Positions 24,497 to 35,114 of a stretch of DNA of 64,000 nt are shown here, piece by piece. The translations under genes and the position numbers were made by a program. Under the pieces are notes generated by a model. It ran no database searches. It was not told the origin of the DNA and saw only the letters and a list, made by a program, of their open reading frames with translations. This stretch comes from Abelmoschus esculentus (taxonomy: Eukaryota; Streptophyta; Magnoliopsida; Malvales; Malvaceae), in the NCBI GenBank assembly GCA_035048815.1, contig JAUCBN010000017.1, positions 6,878,936-6,942,935 of the forward strand, read 5' to 3'. The number at the start of each line of letters is the position of its first letter. Positions within the stretch are counted from its first letter, which is position 1.

Positions 24497-24713
24497 CTGC
24501 AAGAATTTAAATTTCCTATGTTGGGAAATAGTATACATATTTTACAAATAAATAATAAAGAGATAAAGAATGCAAGGAACAAAATGTATGAAAAGAAGAT
24601 TGTTTGCCATTTGAGAAAAAGAGCATGAAGCCCTCTGTTTTCATTGAAATGCAGATTAACATAGATGCCTTCTTTGGGGCGAAAGCGAATGAGAGGTGTT
24701 TTTTAGACATTAC
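24497..24713 (-). other. Probable Ogre-type intron between pro and pol (217 bp)
   Basis: The gag-pro frame ends in TAA at 24710-24712, directly within a donor-like AT|GTAATG. Before pol a clean acceptor TTCTTGCAG|GTTC occurs at 24497. Removing 24713 down to 24497 rebuilds the split codon and moves the reading from the gag-pro frame into the pol frame, since 217 is not a multiple of three. Ogre elements are known to carry a partly spliced intron at this place. Splicing itself is inferred, not shown. Confidence 0.75.
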
Positions 24714-27700
24714 ATTGATTCATTCTTAGCAACTACAGGCAGCTCGACGCTTGTCCAATTGTTGAGCTTTTCATCCGGGAGACATGGACGAATGGCAAAC
24801 AGAGCAGACTTTCCCTTGGCATTCTGAGAGATCATATTTATATCCATCATTTCGAAAATTTCACTCATGAGCTCAGCTTCATAAAACTTCTGTCCTTCTA
24901 AATTGGCTTGGTGCACTTTCTCCCCAGAATTCTCAATTCCTCCGAAGGTGAAACTATTCTTGAGATCAGTTTTGACTATTGGTTTCCATGGGATGTCTTC
25001 TCCCCTGAGTCGGGCTCTTCTTTGCTCTTCCCTCCTCTTTCTTTCTTGTTTCTTTTGCAGATAGGTAGGGTGAAAGCCTAACCCAAACCTGTCCCTCTTG
25101 TCAATAACACTTCTGACTTTCAGACATCCTTGTAAGTTCTTTCCGAGTCCTCTCCCTTTCCTAGCCCTTTTTCCAACAGTCTCAATCACCACCATCTTAG
25201 TGCAATTCGAATATCTCGGGGTCGGAATCCGACTTCCTTCCACCACAAAAGTGGCATTGATGAATTCCAAGGCTCGGAAGGAGCATTCTAGGGCATCTTC
25301 AGCAGGGGGCACATAGGGAACATCCGAAGTTACAGCAGCAATAACGTCTTCTTCCGCGTTGACTGTCACAAGTTTTCCTTCCATCACATACTTCAGATTT
25401 TGATGAAGAGAAGAAGGGACAGCCCGAGCTGCATGAATCCACGGCCTCCCTAATAAGCAATTGTATGACGGTCGGATGTCCATAACCACAAACTCTATGA
25501 CATATTCAACTGGGCCTATAAGCAGGGGTATCTCAATCTTCCCGGCCACTTCCCTCTAAGTACCATCAAATGCCCGGATAGTGTTCTGACAGAACTTCAT
25601 ATGGGAGTTATCAATAGGCAGTCGTTGTAAAGTAGCCATGGGCATAACATTAAGAGCAAACACGTTATCGATAAGCACTCCTGGCAAAACATGCCCCTTG
25701 CAGTGAGTTGTGATATGGAGAGCTTTAGTTGAGCCTCTTCCTTCCTCTGGGATTTCATCATCACTGAAAGTGATGTAATTATCGGCAGCTATGTGGTTCA
25801 CAATCTGATCAAGTTTCTTAACAGTGATGTCTTGTTCTACAAAAGTTTGATTCAACACCTTTAACAATGCTTCTCGGTGCTTTTCTGAATTCAGTAACAG
25901 GTCGAGCACCGTGATTCTGGCCGGTTGTTTTCGGAGTTGATCAACCACATTGTACTCACTATGCTTCAGGAACCTTAAAAACTCTTGGGCCTGAGCCTCA
26001 GTTACGGGCTCGAGAATCTTCGAGGGGGGATCATCCCCGAATGCTCTTACTACTTCTGGCTCAGCGAGTTTGCCCTTACCCTTTTTTTCGTCGGGTTTCT
26101 TCTCCTCCTGAGGAGAGTAACATCTCCCGCTCCTTGTAAAGTGCCCTACTTCATTCACTATTTCAGAATTTTGCCCCAATGCATCACCTTCCTGAACTGA
26201 CCTCCCCTCCTCCGGAGTAACGGTTTCTTGCATTCCTGGATTTCTGGGTGTAGAGATATTGGCGGCATAATTCCAAGGCACCCTTTGTGTGCTTTTAAAA
26301 GGAAAGGTCGAGGGAGGAGAAATTATGAGTTTCAGAGTATTTTGGCTAGACGACCCCTCTTCGTCCACCCTACGACTGATGATAAAGGGTCTCTGAGCTG
26401 TGTATTTGTTGCTTGGAATATCTGTCATACAGATTTCTGGCTTTTCCTCCTCACATTTTGCAAAGAACTCAATTTCTTTGGTATCCATGAGTGCTTGCAC
26501 CTTACTCCGAAATTCCGCGCAAGCCTGGATGTCATGATCACTAGACTGATGGTATTCGCAGTATCGACCACATCCTTTCTTTACAATTACCATCCCTCGG
26601 TCTATTAGACGTGCCATGCACAAATGCCGGAACACCCATCTCAAAGGGGATCGTATATCTGATACCATAGATATGGCCTTTTTAGGGGATTCTTTTTCGA
26701 TACTATTAATCCCCTGATTCCCGTGGTTAGGAAGCGGGTTATTAGTGGTACTTGGTTCTCCCAGTTGTAAGACTCCCGTATTCAACAAATTCTGAACAAG
26801 CTTCTTGAAGGCTATACAGTTCTCAATATTATGACCCGGAACGCCGGCATGATATTCGCAATGTGCTTTTGCATCATACCATGCTGGATATGGTGGGCTA
26901 AAAGGAGTCACATGGAAAGGTCGTACCAAATCGGCTTTGTGTAACTGAGCATACAATTCTTTGTACGGGATTGGGATAGGGGTGAAGGTCGTCTTCTCAA
27001 ATTCCTTCTTCGGCTTCCTATCATCTCTTCTACCGCTTCCTTGAGTATTGTTGGCCAGTTGTGGTTGCGATATTGTTAAATTCTGACATGTTTCGAAAGC
27101 ATTTACCTCATGCTCCTTTCTCTTAAATTGCTTTTTGAGCGGTTCACCTCCCTCAATCCTACCACTTTTGATGGCCGCCTCAATGCGCTCACCGGTCATG
27201 AGTAATTCAGCAAAGTTACTTATCGGATTGCTGATGAGTCGGTCGTACAACACTCCTCTCAAAGTATCCACAAACATGGGAGCGATTTCGTTTTCACGAA
27301 GCGGCGATTGTACTTGTGCCGCGAGATCTCGCCATCGCTGAGCATATTCGCGAAGAGTTTCACTTTTCTTCTATTCCAAATTTTGCAGCATAAGTCTGTT
27401 GGGAATCATATCAGTAACATGCTTGTACTGATCAATGAAAGCTTTTGCTAAGTCTTTCCATGACTTAATCTGTGCATGGGTCAACTGATTATACCACCTT
27501 GCCGCGGATCCTATCAGGCTGTCCTGGAAGCAATGAATGAGAAGCTTTTCATTGCTGGTAAATCCTGCCATCTTCCGACAAAACATGGTCACATGTGCAG
27601 TGGGGCATGTTGTGCCGTCGTACTTTTCGAACTCAGGTGTTCTGAATTTCGGGGGAATTTCTACATCAGGGACTAGGCTAAGGTCGCCCGCGTTCTGACC

Positions 27701-28165
27701 AAGAGAATCCTCTTCTACTTCTCTAACCTGGAGCTTTTCTTCAAGGTCTTTCCTAGTCTCCTCGAGCTGTTTAGAGAATTCTGCCTTTACTCTACTGAAT
27801 TTCTCGAGTTTATCTAAATCAGGCACATTTTCGCCAGCATTCTCATCACTTTCAGCCGTCCCAAATAACGGATTCTGAATCGATGTTCCGGCTCGGAAAC
27901 TAAATGTTGCTCCCTTTTGTGGGACAGGGGCTGAACCAATAACAATGGGGGAATATGCTGGTTCTATTCCGGTTTGAAGCGGATTCTCCACCTTTCCTTT
28001 TCCTTTCGCATCATCTGATGGCTTAAGTCCTAACATTTGGGTGAGCTGTTCCAACATATCTTGCTGAGCTTTCAACATGGTTTCTTTCAGTTCCAACTTC
28101 GATCTTTCTATCTGGGCTCTCAAATCTTCTTCTAACTTACTGAATTGTTCCTCCATCTTCCTCAC
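24714..28165 (-). pseudogene. Ogre-type gag-pro polyprotein with two internal stops
   Basis: A single frame runs from ATG at 28165 with stops only at 27371 and 25556. The N-terminal 60 residues are a coiled coil (E-E-Q-F-S-K-L-E). The capsid-like retrotransposon gag domain spans about 27600-27200 (F-E-K-Y-D-G-T, H-C-F-Q-D-S-L-I-G-S-A-A-R-W-Y). Two unusual Cys/His knuckles C-E-Y-H...H-x4-C lie near 26875 and 26555. The aspartic protease follows at about 25700-25450, but its active site reads D-N-V-F where the family has D-N-G-S, so it is probably dead. A G-patch-like segment (G-R-G-L-G) lies near 25160. It would supply the particle shell and processing enzyme. Confidence 0.88.
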
Positions 28166-28406
28166 TTGAGATCGAGTGCAATATTGATGCGGAATGATTG
28201 CAGATTCTGTTTTACAATATTTTCTAGGTTAATTTAAATTGTATACATGATTAATGCATATAAAATGCATGAATGGATGCATGCAAATGATGAAATGCTT
28301 CAAAAAGATAAGCAATGCAAATAAAGGTGTTGACTCATTTAGTGATCGTCCTTGAACCAACTTTCATTAAATTCTAAAAAGTCTTCATTACAAAGAGAAA
28401 TAGAAA
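28166..28406 (-). other. ORF1-gag spacer
   Basis: About 240 bases with no open frame, containing repeated ATGCAT-type motifs (TGCATGAATGGATGCATGCA near 28266). No further signal seen. Confidence 0.5.
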
Positions 28407-30896
28407 CTACAGATAGGCATCAGCCCTAGTTCCTAAATCTTGAATTGCTTTGAGTAGTTGAGCGAAACGGGCTGCTTCTTTCATGTCCTGTGTCACAAAG
28501 GGTGTTAAGGCTTCAGCTTCCGCGGCTAGGTTTTTCACATACTGGGCCACTTCTTGTACTTGCACCATTAGAATGGTGTTATAATCATCTCGATCTTGTA
28601 TCATGCGGGTGGCATCACGAAGGCGACGCAACCAATAACTGTCTCCTCCTTGTGCAGCCCCCTCAAGGACTACTAATCGTCCCAAATAGTCTTGAACCTT
28701 GGCTTCTAACTCTCCTATTCGCGCTTGAAGCGATGCGTTCTCTTGTTGATTGAGCTGTAACTCCAAAAACCCATTCCTGGCCACATATTTCTCTAAAGAA
28801 TGGTCTAAATCCTCAACCTTGTGTTCTAACAGAGCATTCCGAGCTTGACATTGTTTCAGGATTTCAGAAGTAGAGACATACAGATCTTGCATCTCACAAA
28901 AACGATTCTTATTTTCCTGAGCCCTTCTCTTCCATGCATTAGTATTTTCCCTTTCCCATACTACAGTTTGTTTTCCTTTCTCTTTCTCTTCCCGATACCT
29001 TTCCCTCTCTTGACTGATTGCTCTCCTAGCATCCCTCTTTTCTTTCTCAATTTCGGCCTCTCGGATCTCTATTTCCTTATTCACGGCTTGCCTACCCCTT
29101 TCCTTTTCTTCCTCTAGGATACGAATCCCGTTCATCCTTTTCTTTTCTACAGCGAGAAATTTCTTTCGGTTAGCAGTTTGCACCTGAGTATACAGCTTGA
29201 TGGTATCTTTCTGATAGAGGGCATTTTTCGCACTCAAATCTTCATTAGCCTTCTTTAGCTGTTTAATTGTCCCATCCTTGACATCGAGATCCAAACTTAC
29301 TTTGTATAGTTCTTCCGCATACTGGGCCTTCATTTCCTCTATCTGTTTTCTGACTTCATCCATCTCACTCCTTAGTATATCGGCTTCAGAAGGGACGATG
29401 CGCATGTGCTCTTTCAATGTCATCGTAGGCTCGTGGTCGGATATCGGGATTTTGTCATTAACCCTGATACGTCTCCAGAGGTCATAGTCCGGTGTGGTCA
29501 TTCCTTGATTACTTCCTTCTACTCGAATGCAGTAACAGTAACCCCACGCCCTTGTTATTTTCTGGACCTTAGGTCGATACTCATTCTTAAAAGGGAACTC
29601 GACTTCGCTCAAACCAACCGTGAAAGGAATAAACTGACGAGAACCAAACTGTCTAGATACCAGAAGAGGTGCACAGGCAATTCCTCCGTGTAAGCCAATC
29701 ATCATGACCCAATTGTAGTCTCCGATTCTGTAAAGGAAATGAAACTCATGACCCATCCACGGGACTCTCCACACAATATCATCATCCCGCAGATTCCTGA
29801 AGATTTCCGACCATTTTCTTTTATCGAGGTCCTCTCGCCATTCTCTAGCTAAATACTCTCGCACCGGGGAGAAACTTCCTTGAAACATTCCAGACAAGAC
29901 CTGAGTTGGCTCCTTCCAAAAGTGACTCTGTATCCATATCTGAAGAAGCTGTGCACATCCTCTAAAACGTTCCTCTTCATGTTTCCGACAAGCATTTAAA
30001 GAAATGAAGGTTTCTGTCAATATGGCCATTACCGGATTAGCCTTCTTCTTTAAACGATCGAACAAATCGAGAATGGCCACATCTATGTTGCCCAATACTC
30101 GAGGAAAAATAATCAATCCGTATATGCCTATGGCAAACAAGTCCATCTTCATTTCCTCATCTGGATGCACTGGTATTATGTCCCGGATGCTCTCCCATGA
30201 AAATGCAATACTTTCTCCCCGAACCTGAATTATTCCTTTAGCCCACGCATCACTCATTCCGGCTAGAGAACTCAACTTCGAATGGTAGTTCTGAGACTTA
30301 GGAGGCTTCGAGTAGATCCAATCTTTATTGACATTTCTTCTATTTATCAAAGCTGTGTATTCTTCTATTGTTGGCATTAAATCGTTTCTATTGAAGGTGA
30401 AACAACAAAAAGCGGGATTCCAGAACTGAAAGGCGGCTCTGAGCAAAGGCTGATTAATTCTGACATATATTAACTGAGCTATATCCCCATAATTTTCACG
30501 GAACAAGTTTTGTACTCTCGCTTCCCAACTTTCCCATATCTCTTTTAGCTCATACAAATCATTCTGTTGTAAACTGACATACGTGTAACCGGGCACAATG
30601 CGTTCACTTGGTTGACTATCTCCAAAGGCCTTTTGGTTGACTTCGGACCAATATCGAATTGCTGAGTTCTTATCTTGGTCACCTAGAAGACTTTTATCCA
30701 TAATGAAAGCTCTCAAAGTGGGCAAACCACTCGAATCAACACCTTTCAAAAAAAAGAATGCAAAAGAATGCAAGAAAAGGAAGAAAACAAAACAAACAAA
30801 AGAAAAAAGGAAGTGTGTTAGTAAGGATGCCATAAATATCAAAAGCATAAATAAATGACATAAACAAAAGACATAGAAGAAGAGCAAGATAAACAA
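28407..30896 (-). CDS. Ogre ORF1: plant-mobile-domain-like protein with long coiled coil
   Basis: The only long intact frame in the window, up to 829 codons. The first 50 residues are a hydrophobic, pyrimidine-encoded read-through, and the likely start is Met66 at 30699-30701. Residues about 66-480 resemble the plant mobile (aminotransferase-like) domain of Ogre ORF1: L-Y-E-L-K-E-I-W-E-S-W near the start, R-A-A-F-Q-F-W-N-P near residue 150, and P-T-I-E-E-Y-T-A-L. Residues about 490-770 are a continuous coiled coil rich in E, K and R. ORF1 is the hallmark of Ogre elements; its function is unknown. It is separated from gag by 241 bases, so it would be translated from its own or the full-length RNA. 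Unlike gag and pol, it carries no stop. Confidence 0.82.
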   Translation of the reverse strand: MFILLFFYVFCLCHLFMLLIFMASLLTHFLFSFVCFVFFLFLHSFAFFFLKGVDSSGLPTLRAFIMDKSLLGDQDKNSAIRYWSEVNQKAFGDSQPSERIVPGYTYVSLQQNDLYELKEIWESWEARVQNLFRENYGDIAQLIYVRINQPLLRAAFQFWNPAFCCFTFNRNDLMPTIEEYTALINRRNVNKDWIYSKPPKSQNYHSKLSSLAGMSDAWAKGIIQVRGESIAFSWESIRDIIPVHPDEEMKMDLFAIGIYGLIIFPRVLGNIDVAILDLFDRLKKKANPVMAILTETFISLNACRKHEEERFRGCAQLLQIWIQSHFWKEPTQVLSGMFQGSFSPVREYLAREWREDLDKRKWSEIFRNLRDDDIVWRVPWMGHEFHFLYRIGDYNWVMMIGLHGGIACAPLLVSRQFGSRQFIPFTVGLSEVEFPFKNEYRPKVQKITRAWGYCYCIRVEGSNQGMTTPDYDLWRRIRVNDKIPISDHEPTMTLKEHMRIVPSEADILRSEMDEVRKQIEEMKAQYAEELYKVSLDLDVKDGTIKQLKKANEDLSAKNALYQKDTIKLYTQVQTANRKKFLAVEKKRMNGIRILEEEKERGRQAVNKEIEIREAEIEKEKRDARRAISQERERYREEKEKGKQTVVWERENTNAWKRRAQENKNRFCEMQDLYVSTSEILKQCQARNALLEHKVEDLDHSLEKYVARNGFLELQLNQQENASLQARIGELEAKVQDYLGRLVVLEGAAQGGDSYWLRRLRDATRMIQDRDDYNTILMVQVQEVAQYVKNLAAEAEALTPFVTQDMKEAARFAQLLKAIQDLGTRADAYL

Positions 30897-31351
30897 AATC
30901 TAGATATCATACCTAATTCACCTAGGTTATTCGCATGGCTCTAATGGGGTGGGTTTACTAGTTCTCTAAATGCAATTTTGGTTCTAGGAGGTACCCGAAT
31001 TGTCCTTGCTGTCCTCTTCTAAGAGTAGCAAGGCCCCCGATTATCACCCATTATAGGCTCATCTCAATCGAGTTCAATTCGAGAGGACCCTTTCGCTATG
31101 CCCATACGAGGAAACAATATTCCTACGAAGACATAGGGTAATCGAGCCCCGAAGGTACTTTACTAGGCCCCTACGAAGGAACAATATCCTTACGAAAGCC
31201 TTAATATTTTCCCCCCACTTAAAGAGACGGGTTAAAATAATATAACTTCGAATTAATAAACAAATGATAATTTAATTGCCACCTTAATTCAAAATTCCCA
31301 AAATTAATTAAGCGGTATTTAAAACAAGGCTTGACTCGTTTAAAAAATTGG
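30897..31351 (-). other. 5' leader of the Ogre-type element
   Basis: About 455 bases between the primer site and ORF1 without an open frame. It contains two similar hairpins with the same ACAATA loop (31109-31124 and 31176-31191). The pyrimidine-rich stretch just before 30745 on the minus strand could be the 3' end of a leader intron, which would explain the odd hydrophobic start of ORF1. Confidence 0.55.
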
Positions 31352-31369
31352 TCCCCAGCGGAGTCGCCA
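31352..31369 (-). other. Primer-binding site, tRNA-Arg type
   Basis: On the minus strand, two bases after the 5' LTR end CTACA, comes TGGCGACTCCGCTGGGGA. It complements a tRNA 3' end ...CCCCAGCGGAGTCGCCA, close to the acceptor and T-arm of plant tRNA-Arg (ACG) as I recall it. Arg-type primer sites are described for Ogre elements. Confidence 0.8.
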
Positions 31370-31371
31370 AC

Positions 31372-33921
31372 TGTAGCGACCCTTATAAAATCGAGTTTTA
31401 AAATTATTTAGGCAAAAAAGGGGGGGCTAATTTTGAAATGAAAGAAAAAAGAAAATTTAGGGCTTATAACGTCTCAAAAAAAATATTTAAGGTTTTAATT
31501 TCAAAAATTGGGATTAGGCCTTAAAAGGGGAATTTAGGTCCAAAATTTGGGCATTAGGGTTTGAAAGACCTGAAAAAGGAAATTGAGAATTTTTTAAAAT
31601 TAGGGATTTGAAAAATGTAGGGAATGTTTGGAAAAGATTAAAAACGTTGGAGTCGCCACCAGTCACTTTTGGTAGACCGAACACCGTAAAAACCAGAGAT
31701 TCGAAATGATTCGGGTTCGAGAGTCGGTTATGGTTAAAAACGGGTTTAGGGTTTAAAATTGTCCAAAATCGGTACCTTTACAAATTACCGCTTAATTAAT
31801 TTTAGATTTTTCGGATCAAAGTGGCTTTTAAATTACTTTTTGTTTAAAGATTCGAATCAATTTTATTTTTACCGTGTCTTTATTCGAAGGCAACGCATAC
31901 ACCGCGACCATTGCATTGGAACACGGGCCCGTTACGACCGAATAAAGATATTTAAAATTAAATTCATTAATTAATAGGTATGAAGTGTGAACGTTGAACA
32001 AAAGAAGCGTATACGGAATACTTGCATAAATTTAACGCATGAATAACAACAACAACAAAAAAGCCTAATAGAGACAAAGATATATACATCAAAACATATA
32101 ATACAAACATAATAAAAAAGCATGAAATAAACATATGACAATTTTAATAAAATAAAACACGAATAAATAAAATATACGTGGCATATTAAGATAAAACATA
32201 ATGAAACAAAAATATATAAATTGCAAAGACATATATATAAAAAACATATGCATGATAACCTAATATGTTTTAACGTGAAGCAATAAAAAGAAGACAATGC
32301 ATAAAAACATGACAAACTAGAAACAAAATAAAAAAACAAAGTATGAAGGCAGATACATAATGATACAGAAACAAAATAGATTCGAATAAAATAATAAAAT
32401 AAAATATAAATAAGCTCGAATAGGGACTAATTTAAAAGATTTAAAAAAATTCAAACCCTCAAACCGTTATTTCGAAACGAGGAATGGCTTGAAAATAAAT
32501 ACATATACATGGAGGGACTTAAAAATAATAAAACCAAATTTAAAATAATAAAAATCACCGGATTGGTGACTAAATTAAGATGCGAAATAAAAGTCCAGGG
32601 ACCTTATGTGTCATTAAGGTGACACGGGGGCATTTATGAATGTAAATAAACCTTTTTCAAATTAACCCCTGAGTATAAAACATAAAAAAAAAGAAATGAG
32701 ATTCATTTCTTTCATCTTTTGTTCAACCCCAAACCCCATTTTCTCTGTGCGTTCATCTGGGGAGGGATGAACATGAAGAACGTTCATCTCTCCGCCCAGA
32801 AACCGCCACATTTCCAGATTCCGACCACCGTTGACGGTGGCCGGCAAAGTCAAAACCGCCTACTTTCACGTTTCAAGACCAAAACAAGCCTCAAACCCTT
32901 CCCTCCTCAGTTCTAAAACTCTAACTCGGCGAGAAAAACAAATACTTTACGAAAACAAAAGTTGGAAAACCAGAGAAGAAAACGCATTTTTGAGAAACAG
33001 TGGGATAGGAGGGTTCTCTCCTTCATCGTTGGCTCACCACCGGAGACCCGAAGGCCATGGGGATTGTCGCCGAAGAGATTAACGAGTACCCTAAGAGAAG
33101 AAGGCTAAATCGAAGGTAAAAAACAAAAATGACTTCTTTCTTTTTACCTCTGAAAAAAATGCTTCTATTGATTCGAAAAGGTTGTGGGGAGGAACCCTTT
33201 ACATGGTATTATCCTTTGGCCTTTATAGCCGAGTATTACATGAGATATCCGAAAAAAAAAGAAATGTTATTCTTATTTTTTGATTTGTTTCTGCTGGAAT
33301 TGTTCATTGTGTACTGACTCTTTGGCCGGACTGCTCTGCTTTTCTGACGCGTTTATTTAGCCATTATCCTCTGTGTATTGTTATGATTTTTGTTTCTTGT
33401 TTGCATGTACGAATTCTGACTTTCTCGGCTTTTTTGCATGTACGATCGACCGGAAACGGAGATCGACCGACGAGATTAGAAGACGAACGGCCTCGTCTAA
33501 AGATCTGGACGGTCGGATGCATCGGGACAACGTGCGCGTGGGGGAGCGCAATCGTCGCGCGTGCGGACGTGGGAAGCGTAATCATCGCGCGTGGACGGTG
33601 TGGGGTTCCAGAAGCTTCATCTCCCTTTGATCTAGACCGTTGGATCATAGATCCGATCCAATGGTCCTAAGGTGGCTGCGCATGATCCAAACATCAGATT
33701 AGAGTTCCTTTAGCCCGTTTTGGGCTTGTAACGTGGGCTTTATAAAAATAAATTTAATTTGGGCTTGTATATATTTAATTCGGGCTTTATAATATGGACT
33801 GTTAATTATTATTCATTATTGTTTTTTGGGCTTTTATTTGAAATGGGTTTGGATAATTATAATATAATAATAATAATAAAAATAATAAAAATAATAATAA
33901 TAATAATAAGAATAATAATAA

Positions 33922-33955
<34 letters not shown>

Positions 33956-34337
33956 GTAATAATAAAAAAGATAAAAACAATAATAATAATAATGATAAAA
34001 TGATAAAATAAAAAAATAATAATAATAATAAAAATGATAAAAATAATAATAATAATAAAAATAATAAAGATAATAATAGTAAAAATAATGAAAATAATAA
34101 TAAAATACAAGAATAATAATAAAAAAACTAAAAATAAACTACATATATGTGTTATTTACAAAATAGCAAGTTAACACTCTTGCTTTTGTTTCAATAAAAC
34201 TGAAGTAATACAAGGTTTAAAGGGTAAACAAGTGTTATACATTTTTTGCATTTTTTGATTACCGAATACAAACCCGTTATTCGAATTAAAACTAAAATTA
34301 AAACACGAGTTTAGACCGGATAAAATTAGTGATTACA
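31372..34337 (-). repeat. 5' LTR of the Ogre-type element
   Basis: Matches 16324-19293 over its full length with small indels in homopolymers and the AAT tract. On the coding strand it ends AAGGGTCGCTACA immediately before the primer site. The element promoter must lie here, but I could not place a TATA box with confidence. Confidence 0.95.
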
Positions 34338-35114
34338 ATAATAATTATAGACCTTTATTTAATAAAATCGATAAATAAAATTTATCTATATAATCATGGT
34401 ATGATTGATTTTTACGCATACTCTAACAATAATCCTATCGTCCAGTAGCAAAATGTTACGGAAGAAACACTAGTTGTTTGAATATGTCTGAAGCTTATTG
34501 ATACGTCTAGCCACGTGGGTAAATCTTGGATTGATATTGCTCTGAATAATTTAATAGGTTTAGCCAAGTATATAGTCACATTTTCTACATTTTTAGATAT
34601 TTCACATGTTTAGGTTTATCATGTTTTTTTTCTCATTTTCAACTACGCATATTCTATTTATTGCTTAAGAGTTGCATAATGAACTTTAATTGTTTAATGA
34701 GACCTCTTAAATTCGATAATAAGCAAGGTCAACTCTAATATGTTGACCCTTCGATTTTAGGTATTTTATAATAAAGTTTTATGTTCAATTAAAAATTAAT
34801 TTGATAACACTTTAGTCTAAAAAAATTAATATTATTAAAACGATAATTATTAAAGTATTAATTTTGGGCGATGTGGGGTGTTAATTCTTCTCCATCCGCA
34901 ATCGACTTATGAACTTTATTTTTTAAAATCTTTGATTTTATGGTGTCCGGTCTACCTAAACGGCCAGTAACGACTCAAATTTTAAAAAATTCATTTTTAA
35001 TTGAAAAACCTCATTCGAAAGCCATTAATTTTAATTCAAACTTAAAACTGTTTTCCAAACATCAAAAAAGAACTTCTAGCGACAATTACTATTTTTTTAG
35101 ACCGCTACAGTAAG

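Larger units (their letters stand above)
16324..34337 (-). mobile_element. Nearly complete Tat/Ogre-type Ty3/gypsy retrotransposon (18.0 kb)
   Basis: Two LTRs of about 2.97 kb bound a 12.1 kb interior, and the whole is flanked by a perfect 5 bp duplication ATAAT (16319-16323 and 34338-34342). On the minus strand the order is 5' LTR, primer site, 5' leader, ORF1, gag-pro, probable intron, pol, repeat-rich 3' region, polypurine tract and 3' LTR. ORF1 upstream of gag, an Arg-type primer site, a second archaeal-type RNase H before integrase and an intron between pro and RT are the known traits of the Ogre/Tat lineage. About seven differences over the first 450 LTR bases indicate a fairly recent insertion. 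Nonsense codons in gag-pro and pol make it non-autonomous now. Confidence 0.93.
14930..34428. mobile_element. Copia-like solo LTR split by the Ogre-type insertion
   Basis: Starts TGTTGGGTCCGAC at 14930 and, after removal of the 18 kb insertion (with one copy of its ATAAT), ends ACTCTAACA at 34428, about 1.5 kb in all. TGTT...AACA ends are typical of copia LTRs. Flanks are ATAAG (14925-14929) and ATAAT (34429-34433), one mismatch. No coding sequence. The insertion point is at 16319-16323. Classification as copia is from the ends only. Confidence 0.55.
9699..35109 (+). mobile_element. Tat-like solo LTR, itself interrupted by nested insertions
   Basis: Begins TATAATCGCCC (a decayed TGTAATC start) and ends GACCGCTACA. 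It is flanked by ATAAG at 9694-9698 and GTAAG at 35110-35114, a 5 bp target duplication with one mismatch. The gag frame of the host element continues across the join. Its own sequence is 9699-11675, 14722-14929 and 34434-35109, together about 2.9 kb, a length close to the LTRs of the complete Tat/Ogre element. The tail at about 34940-34980 (TGGTGTCCGGTCTACC...AACGACTC) matches that family. 14780-14823 is an AAC/AAT microsatellite. No internal coding region belongs to it. Confidence 0.65.
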
